A stretch of 55,263 nt of DNA from Lentisphaerota bacterium. Lineage in GTDB: Bacteria; Verrucomicrobiota; Kiritimatiellia; Kiritimatiellales; Pontiellaceae. The stretch spans positions 1 through 55,263 of the forward strand of contig JAAYDL010000131.1 in assembly GCA_012729265.1 (NCBI GenBank). Reading direction: 5' to 3'. Positions within the stretch are counted from its first letter, which is position 1. Each line of letters begins with the position of its first letter. Position numbers and translations under genes: made by a program. This document shows, one piece after another, positions 16,239-24,471 of this stretch. The notes under the pieces were generated by a model. It did no database searches and was not told the DNA's origin. It saw nothing but the letters and a program-made list of their open reading frames with translations.

Positions 16239-19124
16239 CTAAATCAGCGTTTCCTTTGCCGTCATCTCCTCATACAGCTTAAACAAATGCTCCAGGCGTT
16301 CTTCGTCGGAGGTGAAGGGTTTACTCCGGTAGATGCGGTCAACGGCGAGGTCGAGTTGGTGGTGCGCTTCACGGAGTCCGGCGGGCATTTTGTCGGGATC
16401 GTAAAGCTGCGCCATCGTCTTTTCCGAATGCTTTTCCCGCTCTTCCAATACATTCCCCACATGCATCGTGATCGCCTGCTTCTGCTCCGCCGTCAATTCC
16501 GGGATCGGAAAATTGTTGTAACAGATCTCGGCAGAATAACGTATACGCGTCTCTAACCCGCCAGCCACAGCGCGCACCCATACCCCGTGCATTTCTGAAG
16601 ATAAAAAACCGAAAATATAAGGTTTCGCATCGTAAATCACATGCATTGCATTGGTGGCAATGACCGAACGATCTACAAATCCCATTGGAATGTATTCACG
16701 CCGTTCTGATGTTGTCGATGGAACAATAATAGAGTCGGAATCTTTGTGCGCACGTTGCGCAAGTTTGTGAGGAATTGCTGCATAGGCTCGCGTGGTCTTT
16801 GCCGGGGATTGCATTCGAAAATCATAAACCGCTTCTACCCGCTCGTTAATCGGCGGGATATTTTTAGCCAAATTGAGCTGTTCATCTTCGATCCACAAGC
16901 ACCAGCGCTCAGATCCTCGGATAAATTCCTCGGCACCAACTAAACGGCGAATCAACGGGGCGCTCTCGGGATAATCGGAAATCAATTGTTTCTTTTCCGC
17001 AGGCGACATAATTAAGTGCCCCCCATCACGCGCCATATTCCCCATGACCATTTTGGGGATCTTAGAAATCGGCGAGGTTAGTTTATGAACGCAAATGTTT
17101 CCACCCTCCGTCAGGTATGGACTGATGTTCGATACTGTTTTCGAAAGACCATCTTTGAATATAGTTTTCACGCCAGCGGATGGATTTCGAACCCCGACGA
17201 TTACACAAGTAACGCCAGCTCCGCCTTTGGCATTGTTCGTCCATTTAAACGATTGGTGGGCAAAACTGATTTCGAGTCCGCGAGAAAAGATACGGGGCCA
17301 GAGATAGCCAACCTGTTCACCTTGCGAAATAGAATTCGTCGATACAAAAGCAAATTTTGCATTTGATCCCTGTATGTATTCCGCTCCTTTCAAAAACCAG
17401 CAGGCAACGTAATCTGAATCCTTGTACTCTTCGCGGTTTTCAAAAACAGCGGCCATATCCGCTTTTTGATCTGCGGTCTGGTTTCTGGCACCCAAATACG
17501 GCGGGTTCCCAAGAATATAAATTTCATCCCCTTCGTTTTTCGGACAGACGGTTTCCCAGTCGATCCGGCAGGCGTTTCCGCACACGATATTGGCCCCGTC
17601 TTTGAGCGGAAGGGAGGTGAGCGAGTTTCCAAAGCGTTTGGTAAATTCCAGATTCATCTGGTGCTCGGCCAGCCAAAGCGACAGCGTGGCCGTTTCACAA
17701 GCGAAGTCGGCAATTTCAATCCCGTAAAACTGGTCCACAGTGATCCGGGAAACCGGAAAGGCGTTCATCGCCTCGAACAGTTCCATCTCCAGCTTGCGCA
17801 GTTCCTTGTAGGCGATAATCAGAAAGTTGCCCGATCCGCAGGCCGGGTCGAATATCTTCACCTTGGCGATCCGATCATGCAGCGCATGCAGCGCTTTCAT
17901 CCGCACGTTTTTCTGGTTCAGGTTCCGCGCCCGTTCCAGCTCCTCCTTGAAATCGTTCAGGAAAAGCGGTTCGATCACTTTCATGATGTTGGTGACGCTG
18001 GTGTAGTGCTGCCCCAGATTGTGCCGTTCCTCGGGGTCGATAACGGCCTGGAACATCGAGCCGAAAATGTCGGGATTGATATCCTTCCAGTTCAAGGAGC
18101 CCGCCTCGATCAGCATCCGCCGCGCCTTCGCCGAAAACACCGGAATATCGTAATGCTTCCGGAACAATCCCCCATTGACGTAAGGAAGAGATTTAACCGC
18201 AAAAGAACGCACAGATCGCAAAGACTCCCCATCCGTGTAATCCGTGGTTAAATTCTTTTTTTGCGTTCCTTGCGCTCCTTCGCGGTGAATTCCTCTCTCC
18301 CTGTCCGGTGTATCGAGCCAGTCGAAGAGCTGCTTGAAAAAGGCATCCAGATCGGAGCCGTCCTCGGCGGTATGCGATGCAATGGCATTGGACACTGCGT
18401 TTTCGGTAAAAATGCCGGTATCCTCGGCAAATAGGCAGAACAACAGCCGCGCCAGAAAAACATTCATTGCATGGATATCGTGGCGCAGATAATCGGGATT
18501 ATCCTGTTTGATCGCGTCAAACAGCTTGGCCATCTTTTCGGCGGCCTTCACATCCGCCGGGTTTTCGTTCGACAGCTTCGTCTTTTCCATCCCCGCCCAC
18601 GGCAGGAAAAAGTCAAAATGCGTTTCCAACCCACAGAACTCGATATCCAGCGTGTCGCCGGTTTTGCGGTCAACCGCCAGCAAACGGTTGAACGTCTGTT
18701 TTTGTAGGGCTGGCATGGTTGCAGACCTGCCAGCCGCGGCCGGAAGGTTTTCAACCGTTCCCTCCCTACAATCGCCGACGACAATCAAAAAGCGCGGATC
18801 ATTCGTCTTGGCAGCCTTCGCCGTCTTCATTTTCTCGATTTCAACGTAGAGCGAGCGTCCCGCTTGCTTATTGTCGTTCGGCTCATCCTGATTAGGCAAG
18901 CGAGACGTTTGCTCTACATTTGGTCCAACGGTCCTGAACCACACCTTCTTTTTGAGCAAAACATCGCCCGGCGTTATCGCAAGATTCAACTGACCGGCCT
19001 TCAGCCGGGCAATCGTCGCCTTGGGCGTGCCATACGCCAGCAGCAGCTCAAAGATAAACTCATCCTTAGCTGGCGGAGATTCCACCAACTGCCTCACATT
19101 TTCCGCGACCTCAGCAAACTTCAT
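16239..19124 (-). CDS. Class I N6-adenine DNA methyltransferase (YeeA/MmeI-type) with three repeat insertions
   Basis: A 961-residue N6-adenine methylase. The N-terminus (FIFELLLAYGTPKATIARLK) resembles B. subtilis YeeA as I recall it. SAM motif I is FDPACGSGNFL (near 424) and catalytic motif IV is GNPPY (near 538). A target-recognition-like region follows and ends with LETRIRYSAEICYNNFPIPE. MFQAVIDPEERHNLGQHYTS lies before motif I. Three stretches look foreign and coincide with palindromic repeats: residues about 69-93, 118-142 and 279-311. Without them the protein would be about 880 residues. It is the first gene of the operon (AGGGTG before ATG 19124). It should methylate host DNA to protect it from a partner nuclease, perhaps the GIY-YIG protein with the helicase. 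Whether the interrupted protein is active cannot be told. Confidence 0.88.
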   Translation of the reverse strand: MKFAEVAENVRQLVESPPAKDEFIFELLLAYGTPKATIARLKAGQLNLAITPGDVLLKKKVWFRTVGPNVEQTSRLPNQDEPNDNKQAGRSLYVEIEKMKTAKAAKTNDPRFLIVVGDCREGTVENLPAAAGRSATMPALQKQTFNRLLAVDRKTGDTLDIEFCGLETHFDFFLPWAGMEKTKLSNENPADVKAAEKMAKLFDAIKQDNPDYLRHDIHAMNVFLARLLFCLFAEDTGIFTENAVSNAIASHTAEDGSDLDAFFKQLFDWLDTPDRERGIHREGAQGTQKKNLTTDYTDGESLRSVRSFAVKSLPYVNGGLFRKHYDIPVFSAKARRMLIEAGSLNWKDINPDIFGSMFQAVIDPEERHNLGQHYTSVTNIMKVIEPLFLNDFKEELERARNLNQKNVRMKALHALHDRIAKVKIFDPACGSGNFLIIAYKELRKLEMELFEAMNAFPVSRITVDQFYGIEIADFACETATLSLWLAEHQMNLEFTKRFGNSLTSLPLKDGANIVCGNACRIDWETVCPKNEGDEIYILGNPPYLGARNQTADQKADMAAVFENREEYKDSDYVACWFLKGAEYIQGSNAKFAFVSTNSISQGEQVGYLWPRIFSRGLEISFAHQSFKWTNNAKGGAGVTCVIVGVRNPSAGVKTIFKDGLSKTVSNISPYLTEGGNICVHKLTSPISKIPKMVMGNMARDGGHLIMSPAEKKQLISDYPESAPLIRRLVGAEEFIRGSERWCLWIEDEQLNLAKNIPPINERVEAVYDFRMQSPAKTTRAYAAIPHKLAQRAHKDSDSIIVPSTTSERREYIPMGFVDRSVIATNAMHVIYDAKPYIFGFLSSEMHGVWVRAVAGGLETRIRYSAEICYNNFPIPELTAEQKQAITMHVGNVLEEREKHSEKTMAQLYDPDKMPAGLREAHHQLDLAVDRIYRSKPFTSDEERLEHLFKLYEEMTAKETLI
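18193..18288. repeat. Family D palindrome inside the methyltransferase gene
   Basis: The arms TTAACCGCAAAAGAACGC and the reverse of GCGCTCCTTCGCGGTGAA pair imperfectly across 96 bases. The centre holds TCCGTGTAATCCGTGG as in family B. On the minus strand it is translated as a Gln/Thr/Lys-rich stretch including TTDYTDG, between DTPDRERG and SLPYVNGGLF. Confidence 0.8.
18702..18771. repeat. Family A palindrome inside the methyltransferase gene
   Basis: The 70-base element is bounded by TTGTAGGG and CCCTACAA and contains an internal CTGGCA...TGCCAG hairpin, as in the intergenic family A copies. It is translated as residues about 118-141 (REGTVENLPAAAGRSATMP). Confidence 0.85.
18845..18918. repeat. 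Third palindrome inside the methyltransferase gene
   Basis: Two 23-base arms (18845-18867 and 18896-18918) are inverted copies with 19 of 23 bases matching, of the type GTAGAGCnAnCGTCnCGCTTGC. The element is read in frame as residues about 69-93 (VEQTSRLPN ... KQAGRSLYV). Confidence 0.85.
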
Positions 19125-19953
19125 AATACACCCTGATCCCCAAGAACTTCGAAAAATCCATATTGGTTCAGGACTTTACTCGCATACTCAAGATGAGACA
19201 AAGCATTTTAGGCAAAATGAGCATAGGTTCAAATCTCGCGTGTACTGCTTCTGCTGCAGCGATAATGAATCCGCTCGCGCTCTTCTTTACGCGACGGGGA
19301 CGTCGCATCTACGACGATGTAATTGGCTCGCAGAGCCAACGCTACAACGATGATGGCTTCGTTTGCTCTCCTCTTCACGCGACGAGGATATCGCGTCGAT
19401 AATGCAACGTTGTAGAGTCGGCTCTGTGAGCCGAAATGCGGAGTACTGAGGATGTCGCATCGACGATGCAAACTAATAATGGCAGGCAGGGATGCCCGCG
19501 ATACAGCAAGGCAGGCAGGGATGCCCTCCCCACGTTTTGCATGTTCTGAATGTTCCTATTGCTCCGGAAACGAAATATTGAGATCAACCACAAAAGAGCG
19601 CAAGGAGCACAAAGACAAAAATGTCTACTTATTCGCGTTCTATATGTTCTTTCGCGGCTAACAAAAGCAACACGCGATTCGAGATATTTAATTGCCGGAT
19701 CTATAGTTTGCTTTTCCGGGGTTGCCTGCTCAGCGACGGGGCCGCCAAGATGGCTGCGATAGAGGAGCAAGGCAGCCAGGATGGCTGCGGTACGAGGGGA
19801 AGGCTCTGAAGCGTGATAGCGCCTCCGCTATGCCGGTGGCGTTTCCCGGGAATGGACCGAATGGGCCATACAATGCCTTTTTTCTGACTTCTTGCTTGAT
19901 GAAACAGCACCTTCAAGGGACTCTTTCTTCATTGATTACCAAAGGAAGCTTCC
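19125..19953. repeat. 830-base repeat field, no gene seen
   Basis: No convincing coding region is seen. The stretch holds family C units (GACGGGGACGTCGCATCTAC near 19295, further copies to 19465), GGCAGGCAGGGATGCC pairs at 19489-19530, a full family D copy at 19557-19660, and two CAGCCAGGATGGCTG-type palindromes at 19745-19795. A promoter for the following lipoprotein gene should lie near its end but none is clear. Confidence 0.75.
19557..19660. repeat. Family D dispersed repeat, copy 1
   Basis: Starts TATTGCTCCGGAAACGAAAT, continues through AGAGCGCAAGGAGCACAAAG, and ends in the inverted arm GCGTTCTATATGTTCTTTCG. It matches 48961-49060 along its whole length, with scattered differences. Confidence 0.85.
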
Positions 19954-20445
19954 ATGAATAAAATGTTTCTGTTGTTCGTCCTGATCATTACGGCTACAGG
20001 ATGCGGAGAAAAGAAGGAGCCGGATGCGGTTTCTCAGGAACCTGCCCCTGAAGGCAGCAAGCTCGTTCTTCTGGCGTATGAAGATACCGAGTTCAAGGAT
20101 GCGCTTATCCTGAAAATGAAGGAGTTGCTTGAGAAGGATGAAATTGTGGTAAGAATCGGGAAACATAACAGTGCAGGTCTCGCCGTTTCCAACCCCTCCG
20201 TCTTTGACGCCATATTTATTTCCAATTCGGGGGTTAATTCTCAGGTACGTCCCTGGATCACTGCATGGATTGAAGATCACAAGGCGTATAAGGATGTCAT
20301 TCTTCTTCACACCTCGCAGAACAGCGCATGGAGCGTAAACGCTCTGGTGGATACCGTTACATCAGCATCGGATATCAACAGCGTGGAGAAGCTCGCTGCT
20401 GAATATACAGATAAACTAAAGGCGATCTATTCAAAGAACCCCTAG
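19954..20445 (+). CDS. Lipoprotein with flavodoxin-like fold pattern, partner of a flavocytochrome reductase
   Basis: A 163-residue lipoprotein. The signal peptide MNKMFLLFVLIITATGC ends in a lipobox, with Cys17 the likely lipid site. After a Pro/Glu spacer the alternating pattern looks flavodoxin-like: KLVLLAYEDTEFKD, VVRIGKHN, FDAIFISNSGVNSQVRPWI and YKDVILLHTS. The flavin phosphate loop (T/SxTGxT) is not present, so FMN binding is doubtful. AAAGGA supports ATG 19954. The reductase gene follows after 13 bases, so the two are probably one unit, and the lipoprotein may be an exported accessory or electron partner. The fold is inferred from sequence pattern only. Confidence 0.7.
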   Translation: MNKMFLLFVLIITATGCGEKKEPDAVSQEPAPEGSKLVLLAYEDTEFKDALILKMKELLEKDEIVVRIGKHNSAGLAVSNPSVFDAIFISNSGVNSQVRPWITAWIEDHKAYKDVILLHTSQNSAWSVNALVDTVTSASDINSVEKLAAEYTDKLKAIYSKNP

Positions 20446-20458
20446 ACGGATACGCCAG

Positions 20459-21784
20459 ATGACAACCAGAAATAAATCGGGCGCATTCATCCTGATCCTG
20501 CTCTTTCTTCTGAGTCCGCTGCTGCCGCTGGTTGAGTATTTCAGCGGCAATTGGTACTCAATACTTCATAGCTATTCGATCGGTATGGTCTTCGGGATTT
20601 TTGCGTATGGCTATTTTCTCAACACCCTGATTCTTTCGACACGGCTCCCTGTATTTGACCGCATCTTCGGGCAAGACCGAGTCATGGTGCTGCACGGATA
20701 TCTTGCGATGCTAGCACTGCTTTTTGCAGGCATACATGCCGCGTATAAAATATCGTTTCATTTTGCGATTACGCGGCAGACGGTCTTGGGCATTGCGTCC
20801 CTTGCAATCTTTGCTGCGGTTATCGCGGTGACCCTTACGGCAATGGTCTCGGGAAGACTGCAGCGCATCTCCTTCATGCAGAAATTCAGAACGTGGCTCA
20901 CAGCAAAAACGATCTTCGATTATTCCAAACTGAAACTGTTTCACAACCTGACATCCGTTGCTGCGCTCCTTGCCGCGATCCATGTATTCATGGCCTACTC
21001 CACAAAGGAATCCCAAACCAGAATGGCCATCATGAATGTCTGGGCGGGACTGGCCCTCGCACTCTATATCTGGCACAAATTCATACGGCTGATTCTACTC
21101 CGCCGGAAAAGCTGGACGGTTGCGGAAGTCAACCGCTTGAGTCCCGGGATTGCTGAAATATCCATGGAGCGTAATGCAGGAAATTTCAAAGGTCAGAAAG
21201 CCGGTCAGTTTGCATACTTCCGGTTTCTCTCACCCGAATGCGGAATGGAAGAGCATCCCTTCACCATTGCATCCCGTCCGGGAAGCACATCCCTGTCGAT
21301 TATATTCAAAGAGCTGGGGGACTATACCGCCAAGCTGAAGAACATCAAACCGGGAACTACGGCACTGGTAAACGGGCCCTATGGCCTGTTCACACCGCTG
21401 CAGAAGAATCCTCTTCTTTTCATTGCCGGCGGCATCGGGATTACACCGTTCCGCGCAATACTGCAGGAGTGGAACCATTCAGGAATAGAGGCTCCGACCG
21501 TCCTGATCTGGTCGTGCCGAAACGCAGATCAGATGATCTATCGAGCGTTTTTTGAGGAATGCGATAAATTGCATGAGAATTTTACATTCATCCCGGTGCT
21601 GACCGGAGAGGGCGGGCAAGGCAGGATTGAGCAATCCTTGCTTGAAAAGCATATTGACAAGGCCACCTTGGATCAGACAGAGGTGTTTGTCTGCGGTCCC
21701 GACTCATTGAACAAAGCATGTGCAACAATGCTTACCTCGATCGGTATACACAAAAAGAATATTCGCTATGAGAAATTCGGCTGA
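20459..21784 (+). CDS. Ferric-reductase-like transmembrane flavocytochrome
   Basis: The 441-residue protein has about six membrane helices in residues 1-215, including two helices with paired histidines (HGYLAMLALLFAGIH and HNLTSVAALLAAIH). This spacing is typical of two b-hemes in ferric reductase/NADPH oxidase proteins. The C-terminal half is a ferredoxin-reductase module: EEHPFTIASRPG binds FAD, GGIGITPFRA binds NAD(P)H, and CGPDSLNKACATML lies near the end. No 2Fe-2S domain is present. It should move electrons from cytoplasmic NAD(P)H across the membrane to an outside acceptor such as iron, or the preceding lipoprotein. It follows that lipoprotein gene by 13 bases. The true acceptor is unknown. 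Confidence 0.85.
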   Translation: MTTRNKSGAFILILLFLLSPLLPLVEYFSGNWYSILHSYSIGMVFGIFAYGYFLNTLILSTRLPVFDRIFGQDRVMVLHGYLAMLALLFAGIHAAYKISFHFAITRQTVLGIASLAIFAAVIAVTLTAMVSGRLQRISFMQKFRTWLTAKTIFDYSKLKLFHNLTSVAALLAAIHVFMAYSTKESQTRMAIMNVWAGLALALYIWHKFIRLILLRRKSWTVAEVNRLSPGIAEISMERNAGNFKGQKAGQFAYFRFLSPECGMEEHPFTIASRPGSTSLSIIFKELGDYTAKLKNIKPGTTALVNGPYGLFTPLQKNPLLFIAGGIGITPFRAILQEWNHSGIEAPTVLIWSCRNADQMIYRAFFEECDKLHENFTFIPVLTGEGGQGRIEQSLLEKHIDKATLDQTEVFVCGPDSLNKACATMLTSIGIHKKNIRYEKFG

Positions 21785-21828
21785 TGCAGCTTGGAATGAG
21801 CAAAAGGGATCAGCAGAACGGGAAGATT

Positions 21829-21896
21829 GGGGCGGGCGAACAGGCAACCATCAATTGGTGTTGCGCCGGACGCGGCAGATTCGTAAGGTTCCGCCC
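21829..21896 (+). other. Possible structured leader upstream of purC
   Basis: GGGGCGG (21829) can pair with CCGCCC (21891-21896), enclosing two short hairpins (ACCA/TGGT and GCCG/CGGC) in a three-way-junction shape 30 bases before purC. It does not match any riboswitch consensus I know for purine genes. Confidence 0.25.
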
Positions 21897-21925
21897 AGTA
21901 AAACCAATTGAACGAGGAGAACCCC

Positions 21926-22816
21926 ATGAGCACTGCCGTAAAAATTGAACTTCCCGGTATTGAAAAGTTTAAATCAGGAAAGGTCCGCGAGGTCTATGAC
22001 CTGGGCGATCAATACCTGTTTGTTGCGTCCGACCGCATTTCCGCTTTCGACTGCGTAATGCCCAACGGTATTCCCGACAAGGGCCGCGTCCTGAACATGA
22101 TTTCCAAATTCTGGTTTAATCGCACTCGCAACGTAGTGAAAAACCACATGATTTCCACCGACGTCAACGACTTTCCGGCTGAGCTCAAGCAGCACGCTAA
22201 ACTATTGGAAGGCCGCTCTATGCTGGTTAAAAAGGCGGAACTGCTCCCGGTGGAATGTATCGTCCGCGGCTACCTGATCGGCTCCGGCTGGAAGGAATAT
22301 CAAAAATCCGGCACCATCGGCGGAATGAAGTTGCGATCCGGTTATGAAATGGCCGGCAAACTGGACGAACCGATCTTTACCCCATCCACCAAAGCCGATG
22401 AAGGCCACGACGAAAATATTTCCATTGACCGGATGAAAGAAATTATCGGCGAAGAGCTGGGCCAGAAACTGATCGATATCAGCCTCGAACTGTACAAAAC
22501 CGCCGCTGACTACGCGCTCACCAAGGGGATTATCATTGCCGACACCAAGTTTGAGTTCGGCATGATCGGCGATGAGCTGATCTTGATCGACGAAGTGCTC
22601 ACGCCCGACAGCTCGCGCTTCTGGCCGGCCGACACCTACAAACCCGGTTCCTCGCCCTTCTCATTCGACAAACAGTATGTACGCGACTATCTCGAAACGC
22701 TCGACTGGGACAAAACGCCTCCGGCGCCCGAACTCCCTGAAGAAGTCATCATGAAGACCCGTGAAAAATATCTTGAGGCCTACAAGCTCCTCACCGGCGA
22801 AGAGCTGAGCTGTTAG
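21926..22816 (+). CDS. purC: Phosphoribosylaminoimidazole-succinocarboxamide synthase
   Basis: PurC joins aspartate to CAIR with ATP, giving SAICAR in purine synthesis. The 296-residue protein carries the family signatures: SGKVREVYDLGD near the start, VASDRISAFDCVMP, VECIVRGYLIGSGWKEY, and DTKFEFG with LIDEVLTPDSSRFWP. This longer form resembles the eukaryote-like/type II bacterial PurC. ATG 21926 has GAGGAG upstream; a TTG at 21908 is in frame but adds only NEENP. It stands alone, between the reductase and the convergent rpoN. A family A repeat lies just after it. Confidence 0.95.
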   Translation: MSTAVKIELPGIEKFKSGKVREVYDLGDQYLFVASDRISAFDCVMPNGIPDKGRVLNMISKFWFNRTRNVVKNHMISTDVNDFPAELKQHAKLLEGRSMLVKKAELLPVECIVRGYLIGSGWKEYQKSGTIGGMKLRSGYEMAGKLDEPIFTPSTKADEGHDENISIDRMKEIIGEELGQKLIDISLELYKTAADYALTKGIIIADTKFEFGMIGDELILIDEVLTPDSSRFWPADTYKPGSSPFSFDKQYVRDYLETLDWDKTPPAPELPEEVIMKTREKYLEAYKLLTGEELSC

Positions 22817-22849
22817 AGCAATTCACGAATAATATGCCGCATCATACTT

Positions 22850-22920
22850 TTGTAGGGCTGGAACGGGCATTGCCCTTCCAGTCGTGGCGGGCAGTTGCCA
22901 CCGCGTAGCGGAGGCACTAC
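22850..22920. repeat. Family A palindromic repeat, variant copy between purC and rpoN
   Basis: TTGTAGGG is followed by a hairpin CTGGAACGGGCA/TGCCCTTCCAG, then GGCGGGCAGTTGCC. The right end is CGCGTAGCGGAGGCACTACC instead of CCCTACAA. It lies between two convergent genes and could serve as a shared terminator. Confidence 0.7.
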
Positions 22921-22928
22921 CGAAGCGC

Positions 22929-24356
22929 TCAATGCACCTTGCGCAGGTGGGAAGGCAGGATGCGGAGCTGATCGCGGTATTTGGCGACGGTGCGGCGCGC
23001 TATTTTCATCCCCTTATCCTCGAGCAACTTGACGAGATTGGCATCGGAATAGGGTTTCTTTTTATTCTCATCGCGGACGATTTCGGCCAGCGCGGCTTTA
23101 ACGCTCTCGTTGGAGATGGATTCCCCGCTGGCGGTCATTACGCCGGGATTAAAGAAATATTTCATACTCAGCAGACCGCGAGGTGTCTGCATATATTTTC
23201 CGGTTGTTGCCCGACTGATCGTGGTTTCGTGCACATCGAGCAGACCCGCAATCGTCTTCATATTCAGGGGCTTCAAACGGGAGACACCGTGGTCAAAAAA
23301 GTCGCGCTGAATCCGAACAATCTCGACCGCAATGCGGTAAATGGTATCTATGCGCTGATCGATGCTCTGAATAAACTGTTTGGACTTGTTGATCTTTTCG
23401 CGAATATAATTTTTTACCTCTTTGGTGGTATTAGGATCCTTGAGCATGTTCAGATATTTCTGACTGATAAAGAGTCGAGGATAAGGTTTTCGATTCTGTG
23501 TAACCACATACTCGCCGTCCTTTTTCTGAACGATGATCTCTGGAACAACGTACTCAATCCGTTCTTCGCTGAAATTACGCCCCGGCTTGGGGTCCAGGTT
23601 AGCCACCAGCGCAGCAAGCTCTTTGACACGCTCAAGCGTCAGCCCCATTGCCCGTGAGATTTCTGCATATTTATGCCGCCCCAACAGATCCAAATGATCC
23701 GCCACCAAATGGTATTCCTGCGTATTTTCTTTTCCGGCACGTTTCAGCTGAAGGAGCAGGCACTCGCGCAAATCGCGTGCACCCACACCCGCCGGTTCAA
23801 ACTCACGTATCACTGAAAGAATTTTATCGAGCGTCTCCACCGGAAAGTTGGGCAGCGCAAGCAGGTCTTCAACGTCGAGCTGGAGATAGCCGTCGTCATC
23901 AATATTGCCGATCACAATCTCTGCGATCTTGCGCTCATACTCACCCAGCGGAGAAAGAGCGAGCTGATCAAGCAACTGATCGTGCAACGAAGAGGATTCT
24001 GAAAGCGAATCCATCATGTACTGATATTTTTCCTCGGCATCGACTCCGCCGAACGACTGCGTACCCTCGTAGTGGCTATCGCCCCACTCCTCGCCGAGCG
24101 CCATCAGCTTTTCAAATTCATTGTCAAACTCGTCGCGCTCGACATCTTTAGTGCCCTGCTCGATTTCAATCTGTTCATCGGGCTGTTCCTGCGTGGCTTC
24201 GAGGGTCGGGTTTTCAGAAAGCTCCTGCTGGATCATCTGCTGCAGGTCGAGCAGCGGCATCTGTAGAATTTCCAATGACTGGAAAAGATGCGGAGCAAGC
24301 ACCTGCTGCATCTTCATTTCCTGTCTCAAAAACAATCCAGCCCTTGTCATGCGCAT
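22929..24356 (-). CDS. rpoN: RNA polymerase sigma-54 factor
   Basis: A complete 475-residue sigma-54. Region I is the Gln/Leu-rich start (LAPHLFQSLEILQMPLLDLQ) that binds activators. An acidic region II follows, then the core-binding domain (LHDQLLDQLALSPL ... EPAGVGARDLRECLLLQL). The helix-turn-helix (LDVHETTISRATTGKYMQTP) and the RpoN box ARRTVAKYRDQL near residue 455, which contacts the -24 element, complete the protein. It needs an AAA+ activator; none is encoded in this window. The usual downstream hpf/ptsN genes are absent, and it is convergent with purC. Confidence 0.96.
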   Translation of the reverse strand: MRMTRAGLFLRQEMKMQQVLAPHLFQSLEILQMPLLDLQQMIQQELSENPTLEATQEQPDEQIEIEQGTKDVERDEFDNEFEKLMALGEEWGDSHYEGTQSFGGVDAEEKYQYMMDSLSESSSLHDQLLDQLALSPLGEYERKIAEIVIGNIDDDGYLQLDVEDLLALPNFPVETLDKILSVIREFEPAGVGARDLRECLLLQLKRAGKENTQEYHLVADHLDLLGRHKYAEISRAMGLTLERVKELAALVANLDPKPGRNFSEERIEYVVPEIIVQKKDGEYVVTQNRKPYPRLFISQKYLNMLKDPNTTKEVKNYIREKINKSKQFIQSIDQRIDTIYRIAVEIVRIQRDFFDHGVSRLKPLNMKTIAGLLDVHETTISRATTGKYMQTPRGLLSMKYFFNPGVMTASGESISNESVKAALAEIVRDENKKKPYSDANLVKLLEDKGMKIARRTVAKYRDQLRILPSHLRKVH

Positions 24357-24471
24357 ATAATCATAAGATCAGGCGCATATCTCAAGACATCTTTAGCACA
24401 AATCGTTCCACCTCAATAATCGTCCATTCACGACCTTGCCTGCTCGCTTCACTTTAGCTAAAAATGCTCGT

